Origin: CAYRFQ01 sp964423615
GTDB lineage: Bacteria; Planctomycetota; Planctomycetia; Gemmatales; Gemmataceae
NCBI GenBank assembly: GCA_964423615.1
Contig: CAYRFQ010000021.1
Coordinates: 1 to 64,000, forward strand
DNA: 64,000 nucleotides
Direction of reading: 5' to 3'
The notes under the pieces were generated by a model. The model saw only the letters and a program-made list of their open reading frames with translations. It made no database searches and was not told where the DNA came from. Position numbers and translations under genes: made by a program. Position 1 is the first letter of the stretch. Every line of letters starts with the position of its first letter. Of the stretch, positions 45,601 to 52,645 are shown one piece after another.

Positions 45601-47995
45601 TGAGTTGTTGAGCATAGAGGGCAAGTCCGTGGAGGTAATCGCCACGATCGACTCCCATAATTCTTGGTTCTTCTTTCAAGGCTTCCTCGAACTCGACCAG
45701 CTTTCGATCGAGGCTATGACACAGCGAGGCTAGCTGCGAGTGTGTCTCACCAAGGACTTCAAGGGAAGCGGGAATCAACGAACTCCACGGGTCAGCACCG
45801 CAAACAGGTGATGGCCTCACTTTGGCCGCCTTTTCCATCCCTGCCAGGAGTCGTTCGACAGCATCACTCTCAACGGGGTAAACAAAGGTATGCTCTCCAT
45901 CGCGACCCCAATCAACCAGGTCGCTCGTTCGCCAACACGTCTCACACTTGATGCAGTTCTCATGATTGACAACGATTTGTAGTTGCCCCGTCGGACTTTG
46001 CCTTGCTTCATAAACGCTGGCCGGACAAACATGCCAAAGGCCTGTCTTCTTGACCTCATCCTTCTTGGCCAAATCTGTCGGCCAGAAGACCTTGATGTGT
46101 GACTCCTTGATGGTGTTGTACTCCAAGTGGGCGAGTCGCGCTTCCCACTTCTGGGTTGATCCAGCCAAGTGCTGGGTCAGGTCTCCAGCAGACTTGACCC
46201 TGGCACTGTACCGGAACGCAAGTTCGTCCTTCTGGGGATCGTCTTCGACGACACTGTCGTCCCCTCCTCCTTTTCGGAACCGATCCCAGGCAATCATGAA
46301 TCCTGTGGACAGACCGCCCAAAACGGCCAGGACTCCAGCTTGTAGAACGTCCCAAAGATTGATCTGTCGTTTGAGCAGTTGCAAGGCTTGAGGGAGTTTT
46401 CGTGACAGCGGTACATCGTTGTTGCTGTAGACGATTTTCGCTGCCGACGCAAGCACTGGAGCGAATCTCTCGAACCACCGTCGACTGGCGGCCGGAGGAA
46501 GTCCACTTGGTTCTTGTCCACCGGCTACGGAATAATGGAGTTTAATAGTCCCCGCATCAGGGAGGTTAGCTCGTGGACTCCTGAAGAAATCACGACAAGC
46601 GTTGACACATCCATCGAGCATGAGCTGCCAGAACCCCAGTCTCGGAAAGACTTCTTTCACCCGCAAGGCTTGGTTTAACTCGGTCGCATCATCGCGTAGT
46701 TCATTCCATTTTGAAGGACCTGCGATCCGCAACATGAGCCGCAGCCAGTTACTCCATCTCTTGAGGACCCACTGATTCGAACGAGTCCAGAGATACGATG
46801 TCTGGAGTGCAAGGTCGACGTTCTTGCCGAAGAATGCCTTCGTTTTCTTGACATACCCTGGCCAACGACTCAAGAACTCGACATCTTGCCAATAGTGATT
46901 GTGCTTTAAAGGTTCAACATAACACCGGCTTAAGTTGTCCTTGGTGAAGGGGAGACCTTCGTTGCGGAGTTGCTTGGCAGCTCGCACAAGGGCAAGTCCC
47001 ATCGCAGTGGCCGGACCAGTGAAGTTTGGGTAAGGAAAATCGATCCCAACTGCCGTGGCAGCTCCTCCAACGGCAAGTCCGTGGTCAACGAGAGTGGGAA
47101 TCTCTCGAGCCCCGCCACCACGAATGAGCTTGGCTCCGAAGGCACCTCGCTTAGCCCCCTGGAACCAAGGTTGAACCGAAGGCAAGTTTTCGAACCACTC
47201 CATCAGCAAGTTAGGGTCACCGCCGAAATGTTCTTGGAGATTATCTGCAGGAAGCACCAGCCCAACAGACAAGCTCTGCTTATTCGTGTATAGAAAGCCT
47301 CCAGCGTTGAGATGGACGTCCTTTCCTTTCAAAGTTCCATTACGCAAGACCATCTCATAAGCCACTCCCTCCTCGTTGTCGATGTGGAACCGTTTGTCCA
47401 GCTCGTGTGGAGGGAACTCCAGGACCTGTTTGATGCCTTGGAGGAATTTGGGCGAACGTCGTGGATCGGTGAACCTCTCGTATCCTTCCTTGGTGACCAG
47501 GTGTGAAGCATCTCCTTCAGCAAGGTACACGAGGTCTGCGTAAACGGCTCCACGGTTTGTACAAGCTCCGATGACCCGCCCGTCCTCGCGGATCAGGCTC
47601 TCTACGGTCGTGTTGGTCAACAGGGTGACACCGTAAGTTCGAGCGATCTGTGATAGGTGGTGATCAAAAACCGGACGCAGTACCGTGTAACAGTTCTGAA
47701 AAGCATCCGGATCCCGGTAGGTCATGCCGAAGAGCCCGTGACCATCGGTCAAGAAGAATCCACGTTCGACGAGCCGACGTTCCCAGGCGAGCGTTTCGAC
47801 TCCTTCCGGACCAAGTAAGTCTGGGTGCGCAAGTGATTCACAGAAGTAGACGCAACCAGACCAGTTTTCGGCACCGGGATACGGAGCGGCTTCGATGGCC
47901 GCAACGTGGAAACCCGCCCGGGCTAATCCGATCGCCGCCGCGAGTCCAGCAGCACCAGCACCCACAATCACGACGTCGTAATGTTTGAAATTCAT
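39602..47995 (-). CDS. Giant ETF-QO / ferredoxin / acyl-CoA dehydrogenase x2 / ETF beta / ETF alpha fusion
   Basis: One uninterrupted 2797-codon gene. (1) Residues about 1-545 resemble the FixC/ETF-ubiquinone oxidoreductase flavoprotein, with the FAD motif GAGAAG at 12-17. (2) A hydrophobic helix at about 550-570. (3) Ferredoxin-like domain with CPASVYE and CIKCETC (Cys at about 656, 680, 683, 686), as in ETF-QO. (4) Acyl-CoA dehydrogenase domain 1, about 760-1240 (SMAFGMVDLL, FGGTGYSEDDLLAKYYRDA). (5) Acyl-CoA dehydrogenase domain 2, about 1420-2110, with FALTEPSAGSD, MWITNG and RVLNIYEGTNEIQR. (6) ETF beta-like, about 2160-2400. (7) ETF alpha-like, about 2445-2797, with IGQSGVNVNPQ, GVSGAPQHL and AFNRDPEAPI. 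Known chemistry: acyl-CoA dehydrogenase passes electrons to ETF, which passes them to ETF-QO and quinone. The next gene upstream is fadJ-like. Having all of these in one chain is unusual to my knowledge. Confidence 0.88.
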   Translation of the reverse strand: MNFKHYDVVIVGAGAAGLAAAIGLARAGFHVAAIEAAPYPGAENWSGCVYFCESLAHPDLLGPEGVETLAWERRLVERGFFLTDGHGLFGMTYRDPDAFQNCYTVLRPVFDHHLSQIARTYGVTLLTNTTVESLIREDGRVIGACTNRGAVYADLVYLAEGDASHLVTKEGYERFTDPRRSPKFLQGIKQVLEFPPHELDKRFHIDNEEGVAYEMVLRNGTLKGKDVHLNAGGFLYTNKQSLSVGLVLPADNLQEHFGGDPNLLMEWFENLPSVQPWFQGAKRGAFGAKLIRGGGAREIPTLVDHGLAVGGAATAVGIDFPYPNFTGPATAMGLALVRAAKQLRNEGLPFTKDNLSRCYVEPLKHNHYWQDVEFLSRWPGYVKKTKAFFGKNVDLALQTSYLWTRSNQWVLKRWSNWLRLMLRIAGPSKWNELRDDATELNQALRVKEVFPRLGFWQLMLDGCVNACRDFFRSPRANLPDAGTIKLHYSVAGGQEPSGLPPAASRRWFERFAPVLASAAKIVYSNNDVPLSRKLPQALQLLKRQINLWDVLQAGVLAVLGGLSTGFMIAWDRFRKGGGDDSVVEDDPQKDELAFRYSARVKSAGDLTQHLAGSTQKWEARLAHLEYNTIKESHIKVFWPTDLAKKDEVKKTGLWHVCPASVYEARQSPTGQLQIVVNHENCIKCETCWRTSDLVDWGRDGEHTFVYPVESDAVERLLAGMEKAAKVRPSPVCGADPWSSLIPASLEVLGETHSQLASLCHSLDRKLVEFEEALKEEPRIMGVDRGDYLHGLALYAQQLTVAIRDLLRKIAEEKEATRTDTTFRGVQELVEDAAKKAQARTSHISNGKLSWAAADGRQLRFHHLVGLMRWLGTEDTSGEPWAEWLKVERKLEGLDAFVLEWTSRLDDVLPSNVWRNLDRGQELSDDQNDVLLGLIRAIPQVNSDDLLNTLHTRIRKWVLAELGQRDPSLGYRVASHLWARDLLTLAGHDGDKEGLRWMSFVSIVEESPIASSLFVPAAHADTLVVLQGDQLSIVKSEECTQQGLTVQPVATLGFRGAGIANVSGNIHEPKESLTIDAEYLFRAYEILASPDITSMAFGMVDLLCRRAIGHATGRVQFPGLFHDEESRDAIGKFGAVKKLVAEIATHRYVIETLDQILSPTDLGPDTQERMGLIKAIVGELLGTAPGSVSYNAGQVFGGTGYSEDDLLAKYYRDAAAFRFLVRDNPSICRARGKTITQEWDHEADPLIGFTDEAKMFEQVAQRQALQTELDELRVHRAHIRRNVNEWVHGTKSDALPTSMTSEFMEELGRQDAYLFASKALLLRTHAKMEDGHNCETEVALLKVWLEYTGGVVADLERLIQRREIISVHGSTNSQFPGESITTYSEILEAPLEYNSGDFLCKPTDMITPRLVPEVIELDPQLAAKDVEIRTELQKHFGETRDGLVYERYIEREHRPDDSDVEFLRRNAYFRMPIPEAQGGKGSSKAEYYLLTTHSHRLADGAVSLTIQVNSSLGTTPVLVAWKKDLPKAEKELTPFVEDTTLQNDIEDKLTNLLGLFEKGDGRDIEKTFLALNEQLKKAVFKPTSLRVLGHSFGKHWQAASVEGQRFNLNGMQTALRAAMSCWKDVCSRAPEYLDELQRRRRAAELFLRWVSSGQISAFALTEPSAGSDTARVGTRAQLHSVPVDQAPDGTLSFVPRGSDQRRTMIDADRLVFEMHEDNGHNEYKAYYRWSEDAEPGPICFDEYDYQTDDLAKRRYYLKGFEKVYFTDVAQLRERNGSLWYDYWELHGAKMWITNGRICGIMCLYAKTEEGVTGFIVDRHCEGLVVGKDEEKLGQCGSPTNELSLQGVRVPRENVIGLEGRGQVSALETLNIGRAGIAMSAMCQMGSITDWSRKFAAENNVPTATASWRLESMEEIRFLSEAMSWDIIGRFEHKKTRSARTESAAAKMLVSELLHSLIESAEDIHGLAGQTQQHLVEKRKRDARVLNIYEGTNEIQRFFLLKDLAGEVVQRWSKEPPTADLTDVPKEIEQLEQLKCRLRSLAETILSRFGQQLWQNPNLQAGCFYLSEAIAWTVAADSTLYRYVWLVRRPTVEESPELEHVISVGRRAFVRCLVEARGRLDRFERALTSLERGLYDPTVRAANLLFQRTGNNNFLRASSSTITEPFSILVVVEPPIPGVPEPVVKNGRILADYLVIREEDRMALEVALRIRDQARGLCRMEIVAVGPWSTVPPLQDLLSLGVDRVRLLVPPNEGVSFDMASSALIRILKEEPSFDLILGGGSGTFGEEGTLAMLVGEALGTPHQGEVNTVEVRSTETERSVLLVANEAVNSRDLPATLTVIDGQPLRRFAIEGYIAGLSKHVETLPWPEEISSVPVQFALQSVGTPANDSKLPERLLPLEASHLLLDTVGAKSGGSYHATQNGTRTTAGLQVEEVSVPCFAPEAAFHPWTLAVISTDEAGHLESTAKITVEAAQFVSLVTQTPVALVVLIPSDKTHSREVVSEVASWNVPSIVLVPCENLNSRAFRRRIIQECWALQNPRVRAVVGEPWTEGVFSTLGARRLPKDRVWLRVAELDRQEGGLVVETLRLKGKVRSQQSIFNGTDGVWWVSLASDAQVGAMSPAPPVHTQVQLWKPDFERMFNQDDIQRLLEEVRQAADVIRLTDAEFIVDVGFGVGNRDGYENVITPLVETLKELRVRGLIVGGSRKVTEELHLLPVDRQIGQSGVNVNPQVLLAIGVSGAPQHLNYIGPRATIIAFNRDPEAPIMVLNQRQAEPRVYPVVGDLFQTVPAFTAGLRVNGE

Positions 47996-48293
47996 ATCAG
48001 GCGTCTCCTTGCGCCGGGGTGGCGAAGAAAGAAGATGGCTATGTCGTTGGGAGGAGTTGCGATTCGCCCGAAAGGTCGCAGTTAAAACCAGGGTCTACTG
48101 AGATGTTGGAATTATCTTGTGAACAGTCGTGTGTTTGGAAAATGATTCAGCTTTTCGATGATCGAAAACGAAACCAACGAGTTTTCACTCCACAACCGTG
48201 TCGTATCGTTCTTCCTTGAGTGCGGTCGTTCGTGCGTGTCCGTCCTCCTTCGGATAGACGAATCCTACTTTTTCAGAATAGCAGACGGACAAA
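47996..48293. other. Gap between fadJ-like gene and fusion gene
   Basis: About 300 bases on the minus-strand operon path with no recognised gene, hairpin terminator or promoter. The fusion could be cotranscribed with fadJ or have its own promoter here. Confidence 0.4.
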
Positions 48294-50432
48294 TTAATTA
48301 GAAGCGAGTCGGTCGAATTCCGGGTGGGGCGTGAACCGCGTACCGCACTTGTCGGCGAGTTCGTTGAGAGTCGATTGGATTTTTTCGAGACCGACTTGCT
48401 GAGCGTATCGAATCGGTCCACCGCGATGACTTGGCCAACCGATCCCAAGGGCCACCGCCAAGTCCAATGTGTTGGCATCTTCCACGACCCCCTCGGCCAG
48501 ACATGCCAAAGACTCATTGACAACAAGCGCAAGCAAACGGTCACGGACCTGAATCATGACCACTTCTCGTGCCGAACTCTCCTTGGCTGTTCGACCCAAA
48601 ACCTGCGAGGCTTCCGTCGTGGCAGCTTGGGCAGCGGTATTCGTCCTGCGTCTTCCCCTCCCCCATCGGTAGAACCCTGTCCCCGTCCGTTGACCAAGCC
48701 ATTTTTTCTCGGCCATAGTTTGCAGAGCAAGGTTGGCCGCCTCGCGGTCTCGTAACACCGGGTCGAGGACATCAATGATCCTCCTCACGACGTCCACCCC
48801 GATCTGATCGATCAATTGGAGCGGTCCCATCGGCATTCCAAAAGACCTCATTGTCATGTCGATCAGGTCGATCCGCGTGCCTTCACCAACAAGCGCTGCA
48901 GCTTCGCCAAGGTAGCCCATCAACACGCGGTTCACCAAGAAACCGGGACGGTCTGATACCATGACGGGAGTCTTGCCGAGTTTGAGAACGAACTCGTGGA
49001 GCCGGTGGTGCACGCGAGAATCGGTCGCAGGCGTCTGGATCAGTTCGACCAACGCCATCCGGTGCATTGGACTGAAGAAGTGAAGCCCAACCATGCGTCG
49101 GGGATATGTGAGAGCCCGCTGCACTTCCCCGACTGGCGAAGCTACTGTCATTGTGGCGATGATGGCAGAACTCGGGAGGTCTTCTTCGAGTTCTGTGAGT
49201 GTGGCGATCTTGGTGTCGGTATCGTCTGGCACGGAAGCTAGGAGGAGGTCCAAGTCCGCGAAATCATTGGGACCAGTAAACCCACGAATTCGACTCGTGA
49301 TGGTCTCGAGTGCTTGTTTGTCCAGTACGCCGTGCTCGACCGCTTGGTTCAACAACGTGACGATGCGAAGAATTCCCCATCCAAGAGCGTCCTTGTTCTT
49401 TTCGTGCAGGATGACCTCGCAGCCTTGCATGGCGGCGAGCTGCGCGAACCCAGCTCCAACTTCTCCTGCCCCGAGTATGCCGACCTTCCGCATGGGTGCC
49501 GATTCGCCCGCGATGGGCTTGAGCGGTTTCCTCGCCTCCTCTCGCAAAATCGAAAGATGGGCAACATTTTGACAACCCGGTGTCAACGCGAGACGGGCAA
49601 AAGCATCTTGTTCGTAGGCCAATCCGGCGTCGATCCCCTGATTGATCCCTGTACGAACTGCCGCCAAAGCATCCCAGGGAGCCCGGTCGTCTTCGCGGGC
49701 GTGTTTGCGAAGGAATCGCTCACTCCCGCGGAACAGAAGCCATCGCCCGAGGCTATTTCCCTCAACGAAAAGTTGTTTCCAGCTTTGCAACGGAAGTCCT
49801 GTCGGTCGGCGTTTTTTGGGAGAAGCCAACAGTTCCGGAGGTTCCTCGTCCGAAACTTCGATGAGAGCGTCGGCCAACCCCAGGTGAACAGCATCGGCAG
49901 CACCAATACGTCGGCCAACCAGGATCATTTGTAAGGAAGTTTCGAGCCCAACGAGTTGCGGAAGTCGTTGGGTCCCTCCCCACCCCGGAATCAATCCCAT
50001 GTCCAGTTGGAGTAAACCGAGTGTGGTCGTCGCTTGATTGATAACGATCCGGTAGTCACAAAAGAGCGTCAATTCGAATCCAGCATTCAGGCACGAACCG
50101 CCGATCATGGCTACTGTCGGCACGGGAAAGGCAGCGATTCTTTGCCCAATTCTTTGGCCTCGCCGAGAAAGTTCGAGAGCCTCCTCGGGTCCCTGAAGTT
50201 TCGTTAATTCACATGAATCGATGCCGACCAAGAAGGAATGCTTTTTTCCACTCCGCAGTATCACCAGACGTAGTCCGTCGAGGCTTTCGATGTAATCCAA
50301 GGCACCTTCGAGATCTTCCAAAACCGACAACGACAACACGTTGGCTTCGTTATCAACGACATCGAAGTAGAGAATACACACGTCTTCGGAGAGTCGTCCG
50401 ACCCACAAGTTGTCTCGCTGAAATTGGGCCAT
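48294..50432 (-). CDS. fadJ: FadJ-like enoyl-CoA hydratase/3-hydroxyacyl-CoA dehydrogenase
   Basis: A 712-residue bifunctional beta-oxidation protein. Residues about 1-270 are a crotonase domain (GGSCLNAGFELTLFCDYRI, GLIPGWGGTQRLPQLVG). Residues about 300-480 are the NAD-binding domain (GILGAGEVGAGFAQLAAMQG), followed by HFFSPMHRMALVELIQ with the catalytic His and a C-terminal helical domain. The first crotonase Glu (GFELT) is present, but the second, Glu164 in rat hydratase, is Gln (LLQLDMG), so hydratase activity may be weak. The start ATG at 50432 has GGAG upstream and fits the family; a 68-codon upstream extension was rejected. It directly precedes the fusion gene on the same strand. Confidence 0.85.
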   Translation of the reverse strand: MAQFQRDNLWVGRLSEDVCILYFDVVDNEANVLSLSVLEDLEGALDYIESLDGLRLVILRSGKKHSFLVGIDSCELTKLQGPEEALELSRRGQRIGQRIAAFPVPTVAMIGGSCLNAGFELTLFCDYRIVINQATTTLGLLQLDMGLIPGWGGTQRLPQLVGLETSLQMILVGRRIGAADAVHLGLADALIEVSDEEPPELLASPKKRRPTGLPLQSWKQLFVEGNSLGRWLLFRGSERFLRKHAREDDRAPWDALAAVRTGINQGIDAGLAYEQDAFARLALTPGCQNVAHLSILREEARKPLKPIAGESAPMRKVGILGAGEVGAGFAQLAAMQGCEVILHEKNKDALGWGILRIVTLLNQAVEHGVLDKQALETITSRIRGFTGPNDFADLDLLLASVPDDTDTKIATLTELEEDLPSSAIIATMTVASPVGEVQRALTYPRRMVGLHFFSPMHRMALVELIQTPATDSRVHHRLHEFVLKLGKTPVMVSDRPGFLVNRVLMGYLGEAAALVGEGTRIDLIDMTMRSFGMPMGPLQLIDQIGVDVVRRIIDVLDPVLRDREAANLALQTMAEKKWLGQRTGTGFYRWGRGRRRTNTAAQAATTEASQVLGRTAKESSAREVVMIQVRDRLLALVVNESLACLAEGVVEDANTLDLAVALGIGWPSHRGGPIRYAQQVGLEKIQSTLNELADKCGTRFTPHPEFDRLASN

Positions 50433-50596
50433 CTCGATTTCTCCAGGGCCGGTTTCTGTCGTTCGAAGTGGGACAGGAAAAATTCTTTTGGTGAATCGAT
50501 GTCGGTTGGCTTGACAACTATCGGATGCCCCAAAAACTACTACTTTCCGCGCAAAAAACGACAGTAAATTGACACTAAACTGCATACTTTTGGTGT

Positions 50597-50608
50597 TAAA
50601 CCTGCGCC
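50597..50608 (-). repeat. GGCGCAGGTTTA motif upstream of fadJ
   Basis: Minus-strand GGCGCAGGTTTA identical to the array unit at 16116-16127. On the minus strand it is preceded by GCAAAAAA and followed by GCAGTTTA and GTGTCAATTTA, diverged versions of the same unit. It lies about 165 bases before the fadJ start. Confidence 0.6.
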
Positions 50609-50900
50609 TTTTTTGCATCTCTGTATAATGTAACAACTTACGTAAAACGACCTGTCAAAAACTCACGACTGTTTCAACCGACGTGAACAAACTAGTGAAC
50701 GTCGTTTGACGGTCGTATAGTCGGCGCAAACAGGTCTGGAAATTACAACTCGTTTTGCGAGAACAACTTCCAGCGTCGACATTTCGGTGCCGAGCTATCG
50801 ACAGACTGTCAACCAGCCAATTGCCTAGTGAGACGATCCCAAAAACTCGCCAAATTGATGGTTTTCAGCGTGACTCGGGACCCCAGGAACATCTTCAAGC

Positions 50901-50993
50901 GTGTCTCCTCATAATACAATAGGATTTGAGGTCATCTCATTTTCACAAAAATGAACAATCTACCAGAAAATTCTCAAGATTTCGGTCCAGCTC
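50901..50993 (-). repeat. Dispersed element, copy B (palindrome plus AATCCTATT box)
   Basis: Minus-strand copy of the element at 15899-15992: palindrome at 50937-50954 followed by AATCCTATTGTATTATG. About 70% identical by eye over 90 bases, with the palindrome identical. It points toward the fadJ-fusion operon, about 470 bases upstream of its start, so could be its promoter/operator. Confidence 0.6.
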
Positions 50994-51416
50994 ACGCAAC
51001 CCAAAGCCCGGACTCAGGAGTTCACTGAGAAGTGTGTTTTCTGGCTGACGACTGCCCGGAGACAACAAAAGGGCATCGTTCCCAGTCTCTACAGGGGTGG
51101 GCAAGTTGGCGAGATTTGGCCTCGCAAAGAAGTTGCGGTTTCGAATGGAACCCGATTGAGGGTTCATGAAGTCAGGCTAAACGCACATCAGATGGAACCA
51201 CGTTTCCGGATTTGTGGCAACACAAACGCATGTTCACAGAATAAAGGACGTGCTCGTAGACTGGCGAATATTTCACTCGATCGTCGAAATCGATGATGTT
51301 GTCGGTCAGTGCTGACGACTGCACTGGCGTCACTCTACAAAGCCTACACCCAGTTGGGTTGCGCTCTACCTGCGCCATTACTCAAATATACCAACTTCTA
51401 AGAAGCCTCGTATGGC

Positions 51417-52541
51417 TCACCCCTGAGCCATGACGGCACGAAGCCTCTCTTGCGTTTCTTGGACAAGTTCTATGGCCGCATCAAGACAGACAAGCGACTC
51501 TTCGTAAACCCCATCCGCCGCTGCCGACCAAGATCGATTGATCTGTCTTTCGCACGCAGCAAATCGATCCATCACTTCGGCATACCGCCCCAATCCGAAT
51601 TGCTGTATGAACTCCGTTCGTGATTCAATAAATCCAGCGACTTCCAACTTCTGGGCATCCTCAAGCCGATCGAGAATCATCTTCAACTTGTTAGGAACCT
51701 CCGAGACTTCGACCTGCGACGGCACGGTTTCGTTCGCCATGCCAACTTCGCCCTCTCGCCTAATGGGTTGCCCTGCGATTTGAACGTCAGGAATGGGCGA
51801 AGGAGCTTCTGCGTGGACCTTTTCATCCACGTCCGGTAAATCGAGACCATCTTGGGCCACTGAGTCCGTCGTTTTCTGGTCCGAACCGGTCACGTCCTTG
51901 TGCAACGCAACCAATTTGGTTTGCAGACTCGCGAGAGTGGCCTCCGGGCCAATCGTATGGTGATCGACCTGGTTAGTTTCTTTTGGCTTGTTCCCCATGC
52001 GGATCAAAACCGCCCCCAGCACAAGCCCGCCGATGCTGCCAATGAAATAGATCAATCCCGGCCATCGACTCCACGAAAATTCTCGGACGATGACGTAGCG
52101 TTGTTTTACCCGAGGATCAACGCTTTTTCCTTGTTTCCTGAGTTCCGCAAGTAGTTCCGGTGTAAGTATGTCGTCTTTGGCTGCGAGAGAGACGGGCAGT
52201 CCATTCGGAAGGAGGACAAGTCCTGTTTCTTCGTCCCGCGTGACTTTTTCAAGCTGAGCTGGCTTCAACCGCGAGAGAGCCTTCACCTGCTGTTGGTAGA
52301 GTTCGGGGGCCGAACGATCGACTGACAATTGCTTGGTTCTTGCGGATTGTCGAACTCTAGCGAATTCGTCTTCGGAGAGAAGGACGACACCGCTCGACGA
52401 TTTAATCGTCAACCGCTCTCCATCCCCCTTTTGGAAATCCGATTCGGGCGCATCGAGGGGCACGTGGTAGGCAGTTGCCGCGGCAAGCGCACCAACAACC
52501 ACCGACGCAGTCAGCAGGACATTGCCCAGGAGTTTCAACAT
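51417..52541 (-). CDS. Predicted membrane protein, unknown family
   Basis: A 374-residue protein. It starts with a hydrophobic segment (LLGNVLLTASVVVGALAAATAY), which may be a signal anchor, and has a second hydrophobic helix at about residues 160-185 (WPGLIYFIGSIGGLVLGAVLI). The region between carries DILTPELLAELRKQGKSVDPRVKQRYVIV, probably a small periplasmic domain; the C-terminal half is charged, with a helical segment ending ELVQETQERLRAVMAQG. Function unknown. GGAG precedes the ATG. It is 105 bases downstream of the OPT transporter gene on the same strand, so may be a partner of it. Confidence 0.65.
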   Translation of the reverse strand: MLKLLGNVLLTASVVVGALAAATAYHVPLDAPESDFQKGDGERLTIKSSSGVVLLSEDEFARVRQSARTKQLSVDRSAPELYQQQVKALSRLKPAQLEKVTRDEETGLVLLPNGLPVSLAAKDDILTPELLAELRKQGKSVDPRVKQRYVIVREFSWSRWPGLIYFIGSIGGLVLGAVLIRMGNKPKETNQVDHHTIGPEATLASLQTKLVALHKDVTGSDQKTTDSVAQDGLDLPDVDEKVHAEAPSPIPDVQIAGQPIRREGEVGMANETVPSQVEVSEVPNKLKMILDRLEDAQKLEVAGFIESRTEFIQQFGLGRYAEVMDRFAACERQINRSWSAAADGVYEESLVCLDAAIELVQETQERLRAVMAQG

Positions 52542-52645
52542 AATCGACTCCGAAATATCTCTCGATCTCTGGATGACCAGTCCGTCGGTCTGTAATGCCC
52601 ATTGGGCACAAGCCGACCATCAGTGTTGTTTCGTGTTGTCCGATG

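Larger units (their letters stand above)
50433..51416. other. 0.98-kb non-coding region upstream of fadJ
   Basis: No convincing gene. Short minus-strand frames at 50943-51167 and 51172-51378 have no recognised family. It contains the second copy of the dispersed element and a GGCGCAGGTTTA motif, in the same order and orientation relative to each other as at 15.9-16.2 kb. Confidence 0.55.

Noticed and set aside
42993..46521. Open frames inside the giant fusion on both strands
   Set aside because: No recognised family and no ribosome binding site; the fusion frame shows clear conserved motifs throughout.
51172..51378. 68-codon minus-strand frame with several Cys
   Set aside because: No ribosome binding site or family; not supported as a gene.
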